A DNA stretch of 16,664 nucleotides from Enteractinococcus helveticum (lineage in GTDB: Bacteria; Actinomycetota; Actinomycetes; Actinomycetales; Micrococcaceae), in contig NZ_DYXC01000139.1 of NCBI RefSeq assembly GCF_020742345.1, positions 1 to 16,664 of the forward strand, read 5' to 3'. Positions within the stretch are counted from its first letter, which is position 1, and each line of letters opens with the position of its first letter. The notes under the pieces are model-generated. The model was not told where the DNA came from and searched no databases. It saw nothing but the letters and a program-made list of their open reading frames with translations. Below, piece after piece: positions 12,683 through 16,664 of the stretch. Both the position numbers and the translations under genes were made by a program.

Positions 12683-14140
12683 TTAGGCTGCTGAGCGTGC
12701 ACGGTTCCGCAGGTAAAGCCCGCCGCCACTCATCAAGAGCAGTAGCCCAGCACCCAGGAACACCATGGTGCCAGTGGAACCGGTCAGTGGTAGTTCAAAG
12801 TCAGGCTGCTTGACGTTGTCCAGGGTGTAAACCAGCTCTGCATTAGCACCGGCGCTCACGTCAACCGGCTGTGGGGTTTGGTCCAGCTGGTAACCTGCTG
12901 GAGCCTTGGTTTCCACCACCCAGTATTCGCGCAGGTTTTCAGCACCAGCGTTGAGTGGGCCGATGACCAGTTCACCGTTTTCATCGGTGGTAAAAGTGGT
13001 TTGACCGTGAACAGCGATTGGATCGCTATTGGCTGGATCAGCGGCTTCAGCTTCGGTGCGGAAGATCTGGAATTCAGCATCCCCCAGCCCCAACTGGTTG
13101 TCAGCATCCTGCTTGAAGATGTTCACGTAACCCCAGTTGGTGATGGTCGGAGGGGTGGTGAAATCGAACTCTTGCTCATTAATGGTGGTGTACTGGGTCA
13201 CCTCATTCTCGATGACTCCGTTACCGATATCAGCACCTTCACGCACCGAGGTATTCAGTGCGTAGGCCAGTTGCTGACCATCGTTGGCTGCAACCTTGGC
13301 CAGACCAGCTTCAGTCAGTTCGAAGGTGACCACATCAGCGCCGTCGGCATTGGTGGAAGAGGTGACTTCATAGTCGGCTTCCTCTAATGCCGCGCCACCG
13401 TAGGTGACCTCGGTGATGGACTCGAACATGAGTCGTTCGTCCAACGTATCGACCAGGCGCAGTTCGGTGAACTCATCTTCCGGTGCCAGCACCGGTGCGG
13501 TGGAGGTAATATCCCAGGAGATGATGTCTCCGGCGCCTTCTGCGGCATCGTCAGCATCCTCATTCAGCGTCTTGGTGACTTCTGTTAGGGAGTTCTTGGG
13601 GTACACGTGAACGGTGTATTCCCATTCACCATCGATCGCGGTGGGGATGATCACCAGGAAGGGGTCAACTTTGCGCACAATGTTGTTATTACCGGTATCT
13701 TCACCTTCGGTGACGTAATAGACGCCTACCTCAAGGTCGGTGAACTCGGCAGTACCATCGGCACGGGTCACCAGCGTAGAACCCGGGGTTTCCAGGTCGG
13801 CCGGATCAATATCCGCTGCGGTGAGATCTTGTAGCTGAGCCCACTGGGTTTCGTCAGATAGGTCAATGTTTTCGACCTTCTGTACGGTGAACTCCACGCC
13901 TTCCAGCGGATTATCGATCACGCCTAGATCTGAGCCGTCAGCTGGGTCGCCGGCCGGATTGGGCTGAGCATGTTTGTGAACAATGATCGAGCCGTCTGTT
14001 TTTTCGAAATCAATATTTCCTGGACCGGCTGGAGCAGCATGTGCTGCAGCTCCTGCGCCGAAGAGCGCCATAAAAGCAACCGCAACGGTGCCAAGAGCAG
14101 CAACCATGCGCTTGCCCAGGGGGATTTTTTGAGCACTCAT
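12683..14140 (-). CDS. spaA: SpaA/FimP-type major (shaft) pilin, LPLTG-anchored
   Basis: A 485-residue surface protein that polymerises into the pilus shaft. The signal peptide covers 1-36 (basic KIPLGKR, hydrophobic 12-30, cleavage near AAAHA-AP). The pilin motif WEYTVHVYPKN is at 173-183; K182 is the expected acceptor lysine for the sortase. Cna-B-like beta domains follow, the last with an E-box YWVVETKAPAGYQL (406-419, E410), typical of internal isopeptide bonds. LPLTG is at 450-454, then a hydrophobic span and the basic tail LRNRARSAA. ATG 14140 has AAAGGAA upstream at a 6-nt gap from GGAA. It lies 82 bp downstream of the larger LPLTG protein and 160 bp before the 59-residue gene, with a hairpin in that gap. 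Confidence 0.94.
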   Translation of the reverse strand: MSAQKIPLGKRMVAALGTVAVAFMALFGAGAAAHAAPAGPGNIDFEKTDGSIIVHKHAQPNPAGDPADGSDLGVIDNPLEGVEFTVQKVENIDLSDETQWAQLQDLTAADIDPADLETPGSTLVTRADGTAEFTDLEVGVYYVTEGEDTGNNNIVRKVDPFLVIIPTAIDGEWEYTVHVYPKNSLTEVTKTLNEDADDAAEGAGDIISWDITSTAPVLAPEDEFTELRLVDTLDERLMFESITEVTYGGAALEEADYEVTSSTNADGADVVTFELTEAGLAKVAANDGQQLAYALNTSVREGADIGNGVIENEVTQYTTINEQEFDFTTPPTITNWGYVNIFKQDADNQLGLGDAEFQIFRTEAEAADPANSDPIAVHGQTTFTTDENGELVIGPLNAGAENLREYWVVETKAPAGYQLDQTPQPVDVSAGANAELVYTLDNVKQPDFELPLTGSTGTMVFLGAGLLLLMSGGGLYLRNRARSAA

Positions 14141-14222
14141 CAAGTGTTCCTTTCATTGGGTGAGGATGAACGTAACAGGGGTGTGATCGTTCACTGACTC
14201 AGGGGGGTGAAACGGGGTGGTA

Positions 14223-15716
14223 TTAGGAAGATGACTGTTCTCGCGAGCGAAGAATCGACCAAGCAAACACCGCCAGAACGGCTAAGCCCAAGCCACCGGC
14301 AATCAGCGGCCACCGGTCAGAGAACCCGCCAGTCAGCGGCAAGGTTCCTGGGCTGAGGGGAGTGTTGACGAAATCCTCTTCAAAGAGGTGGCTGAGATGC
14401 ATACCGCCAATGGTGAAGTGACGGGGTTCGGGGTCGAGATCAAAACCAGCAGGTGAGCGAGTTTCGGTCAGGGTGTAATCACCCCACAGCAACTCATCAA
14501 CCCGCAGGGTGCCTACCTCTTCTGCGGCATCCCATTCGCCGTCGTTATCAACGATGGTGATGGTGTCGAAACCGTCCGGGCCAACAAACTCCCACTCTGA
14601 ATCTCCCAGGGCAATGCCGTCGGGATTGATTTTGTTCCATTCGACGTTGCCGGGACGGTCAGCGTTGGTGAGCACACATGTGGTGTGAGAATTATCAACA
14701 ATATCTACGCGGTGCGATTCCGAATCACTGTGTTCGGCCGGTTGAGCTGATTCCATCGGAGCCGAGTTAGAACCTGCACCCCAGCCGCCCTGATCCACGA
14801 AACATTGCACACTCTGCAGGGTGTATCCGGCCTCTTCGGGACTGATTTCCTCCGATCCGAAAGTCTCAGAGATCACGTACTCACCGGGTGTCACCTGGTA
14901 GGTATCGCCGCTATTGAACTCATAGATGTCATCGCCAGAATCAGGTGTGTGGGAAGCCCGCAGGTTCCATGGGTCAACATCAGCTGGGGCACCGTAGTTG
15001 ATGTCGAACTCTTTGATCAGTGTCAACGTCGGGATGGAGATGTTCTCTATAGCTTGGGCAAACTCATAGTCCCGTTCAGTACCGGTGATCACGAAGTCCA
15101 CCGGCTCTTCTAGCAGGTAGTACCCCTCCGGTGCTGTTACTTCCACCAGCTGGTACTCACCCCAGGACAGTTCTTCAACCGCAACGTAACCGTTGCGCGA
15201 GTCTGCATCGTTTTCGTCATTGTCACTCACAGTGGTGAGGACAGTGCCGTCCGGGGTGTGAATTTCCCATGCGGAACCTTCCAGAGCGTCGCCCTGAGTG
15301 TTGGTTTTCAGCCAAGAGACACTACCGGGTAGATCCTGGTTGACCAGCACACATTCGGTGGCGGTGCCAGCGGGAACGTCGAGCTGCCCATCAGTGAGCT
15401 CGAATGCGTTACCTACGTCGTCCTCTGTTGTACAGACGATGGAGGCCAGTTCATAACCGGCTTCTTCCGGTGTCAGCGCATCCGGGCCGAAGGTTTCAGC
15501 AATGGTGTACTCACCCGGAATCACTTCCCGGGTTTGTCCACTGTCGAACTCGATCGGGTCAGAACTAGCCGCGCTCGTCGCCGTGAGGTTCCAGTCATCC
15601 ACCACTTCGGGGGCACCGTAGGAGGTATCAAATTGTTTGATAAGAGTCAGGGTGGTCTCTTGCTGCGGGGTGTTGGTGAAACTGCCCTTGTTCTGCATGG
15701 CTAGACGTGCCACCAT
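14223..15716 (-). CDS. LPLTG tip/large pilin, probably 5'-truncated (no signal peptide)
   Basis: A 497-residue cell-wall protein remnant. It has two tandem units with a 208-residue shift. Each begins with TLTLIK(Q/E)FD (22-30 and 230-238) and has an (E/S)ETFG segment and EEAGY, then a Cys pair (C95/C122; C305/C347). Each continues with a Cna-B domain whose E-box reads VEVTAPEGY (191-199) or TETRSPAGF (417-425). LPLTG is at 459-463, followed by a span and RSREQSSS. The N-terminus MVARLAMQNKGSFTNTPQQ lacks any signal peptide and resembles the end of a preceding repeat (compare FVNTP before LPLTG). The start codon lies only 21 bp from the divergent IclR gene. Operon order matches tip pilin before shaft pilin. 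Export is doubtful, so the gene is probably non-functional. Confidence 0.8.
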   Translation of the reverse strand: MVARLAMQNKGSFTNTPQQETTLTLIKQFDTSYGAPEVVDDWNLTATSAASSDPIEFDSGQTREVIPGEYTIAETFGPDALTPEEAGYELASIVCTTEDDVGNAFELTDGQLDVPAGTATECVLVNQDLPGSVSWLKTNTQGDALEGSAWEIHTPDGTVLTTVSDNDENDADSRNGYVAVEELSWGEYQLVEVTAPEGYYLLEEPVDFVITGTERDYEFAQAIENISIPTLTLIKEFDINYGAPADVDPWNLRASHTPDSGDDIYEFNSGDTYQVTPGEYVISETFGSEEISPEEAGYTLQSVQCFVDQGGWGAGSNSAPMESAQPAEHSDSESHRVDIVDNSHTTCVLTNADRPGNVEWNKINPDGIALGDSEWEFVGPDGFDTITIVDNDGEWDAAEEVGTLRVDELLWGDYTLTETRSPAGFDLDPEPRHFTIGGMHLSHLFEEDFVNTPLSPGTLPLTGGFSDRWPLIAGGLGLAVLAVFAWSILRSREQSSS

Positions 15717-15737
15717 TTCCTCTATGAGGAATATGCT

Positions 15738-16508
15738 GTGAGCGTGTTGCAGACCGGGGCGAGAACCTTGGACGTGGTTCAGTTGGTGGCATCTCGAGGG
15801 GAAGTGTCGGTCACCGAAGTGGCCGGAGCATTACAGATCAGCCCGTCGATGGCGCATCGACTCTTGAATACCTGCCTGACAAAAGGGTTTCTGCGGCAAG
15901 ATTTTAGTGGCGGTCCCTATTCAGTGGGTGGCACCCTGCGCCAGATTGCTGACGATGTGAACCGCGATAAAAGCATGCGCGCCGTGTTGGCCCCGTTGCT
16001 GCGCAAGGCGACTCGAGAGCTGTCTGAATCCTGTTCCATTGCGGTTCTCGAAGGCCGCAATATTCGTTTTCTTCTCAGCGAAGAAAGCCCCAACCTGGTC
16101 ACCATTTCCACCCCGATTCGTCGAGTTGCACCGGCCTTTAGTACAGCCGCGGGGCGGGCTTTACTGGCCACCCTGGACGATGCAGACATTGAAGCGCTTT
16201 TTCGGGACATGGATTGGGAGACTAAAACCGCGTCAGAGGTGCACAACCCACAAGGGGTGCACAGTTTTTCGGACCTTCAGGCAGAACTGCAACGCACACG
16301 TCAGCGTGGGTGGGCGGTACAAGCCGGTGAGTCTCAAGTGGGCATGGCCGCGGTGGCCATGGCCCTGGTGGATGGCGCCGGGGTGGGGGTGGCTTCGGTG
16401 ACGGTCACCGTGCCGCAGATTCGTTTACATAAGCGCTCCGATGCCGTTGCGTTGGTCAATCAGTTGCGCCCGCACCAGCAGCAGATGCAAAAACGTCTCG
16501 CCCGCTAG
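15738..16508 (+). CDS. IclR-family transcriptional regulator
   Basis: A 256-residue DNA-binding protein. The N-terminal winged helix-turn-helix (about 4-65) includes RTLDVVQLVASRGEVSVTEVAGALQISPSMAHRLLNTCLTKGFL. A linker leads to the C-terminal effector-binding domain (about 80-250) with ESCSIAVLEG (97-106), APAFSTAAGRALLA (131-144) and GVGVASVTVTVP (214-225). GTG 15738 is preceded by GAGGA at 15725-15729. IclR proteins commonly control catabolic genes for aromatic acids, sugars or glyoxylate; the ligand is not evident here. It stands divergent to the truncated pilin with only 21 bp between start codons, too short for a normal two-way promoter, so the original upstream region seems lost. Confidence 0.9.
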   Translation: MSVLQTGARTLDVVQLVASRGEVSVTEVAGALQISPSMAHRLLNTCLTKGFLRQDFSGGPYSVGGTLRQIADDVNRDKSMRAVLAPLLRKATRELSESCSIAVLEGRNIRFLLSEESPNLVTISTPIRRVAPAFSTAAGRALLATLDDADIEALFRDMDWETKTASEVHNPQGVHSFSDLQAELQRTRQRGWAVQAGESQVGMAAVAMALVDGAGVGVASVTVTVPQIRLHKRSDAVALVNQLRPHQQQMQKRLAR

Positions 16509-16622
16509 ATGAGTAATTCCTATTAGTGCTGTGCTGCAGTGGCGTTGCTTCGGGGCCAATGTTTCTGCGCGCTGAAGCAGACGAGGCCTATTAAAGAAGG
16601 TTGGAGGGTTTAAGCATATGTT
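16509..16622. other. Gap between IclR gene and right-edge open frame
   Basis: 114 bp without a clear terminator. It holds an AT-richer stretch CTATTAAAGAAGG and GGAGGG (16603-16608) shortly before the next start codon. Confidence 0.3.
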
Positions 16623-16664
16623 GTGAACAAAGAACTGAACACCCTCCTGATAACACTGTACGTC
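16623..16664 (+). CDS. Start of a possible IS982-like transposase (cut by window edge)
   Basis: GTG at 16623 opens a frame M-N-K-E-L-N-T-L-L-I-T-L-Y-V to the edge. The pattern (L)xTLxxxLYV at the extreme N-terminus resembles actinobacterial IS982-family transposases, where it is followed by a (K/R)IDD stretch. Only 14 codons are visible, and GGAGG lies 15 nt upstream, a long spacing, so this is tentative. Confidence 0.35.
   Translation, partial: MNKELNTLLITLYV

Overview
The window reads as chromosomal DNA of a high-GC Gram-positive actinobacterium, most likely of the Micrococcales. Evidence for this is the actinobacterial-style thioredoxin reductase start, a DUF3039-like zinc protein, sortase-assembled SpaA-type pili, an ECF thiamine transporter with a fused double ATPase, frequent GTG/TTG starts and tight ATGA stop/start overlaps. 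Genus cannot be fixed from the sequence alone.

Layout, left to right. (1) 1-2282: two paralogous PAP2-type membrane phosphatases on the minus strand (the first cut by the window edge) flank a plus-strand maleylacetate reductase gene. (2) 2283-3352: a decayed stretch holding an unrecognised open frame and the ghost of an EcfT gene (C-terminal 71 codons with an internal stop), then about 500 bp without recognisable content, ending in three direct repeats on a 23-bp period just before the next gene. (3) 3353-4615: an AAA ATPase of the DUF4143/nuclease-tail type. (4) 4652-8248: a complete ykoFEDC-type operon on the minus strand for uptake of thiamine or its pyrimidine precursor HMP. All genes are joined by 4-nt overlaps and are preceded by a TPP riboswitch. 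A perfect 8-bp hairpin presents the Shine-Dalgarno sequence in its loop and touches the GTG start codon. (5) 8360-10915: a rearrangement site. A complete IS3-family element (9093-10396) sits between a 5'-truncated DUF3039-like gene and the first 173 codons of trxB; no target duplication is visible. (6) 11146-11448: a small secreted four-cysteine protein. (7) 11462-15716: a sortase pilus cluster on the minus strand, in the order LPLTG tip/large pilin, SpaA-type shaft pilin, 59-residue membrane protein with a sorting-signal-like end, class C sortase. The large pilin has no signal peptide and starts only 21 bp from the divergent regulator, so its 5' end is probably lost. (8) 15738-16508: an IclR-family regulator, then at the right edge the first codons of a probable IS982-like transposase.

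The best-understood unit is the thiamine/HMP importer: YkoF captures substrate, YkoE is the membrane substrate-binding subunit, YkoD the double ATPase and YkoC the coupling protein, under TPP feedback. The pilus cluster has shaft, sortase and a tip-type pilin, but the tip-type gene looks damaged. The window shows repeated signs of genome erosion: an EcfT ghost, two genes cut at IS ends, and a pilin without a signal peptide. No clearly new multi-gene system is proven. The best candidates for novelty are the 23-bp repeat array at the ATPase gene, the 59-residue VFYTGG protein in the pilus operon, and the secreted four-cysteine protein.
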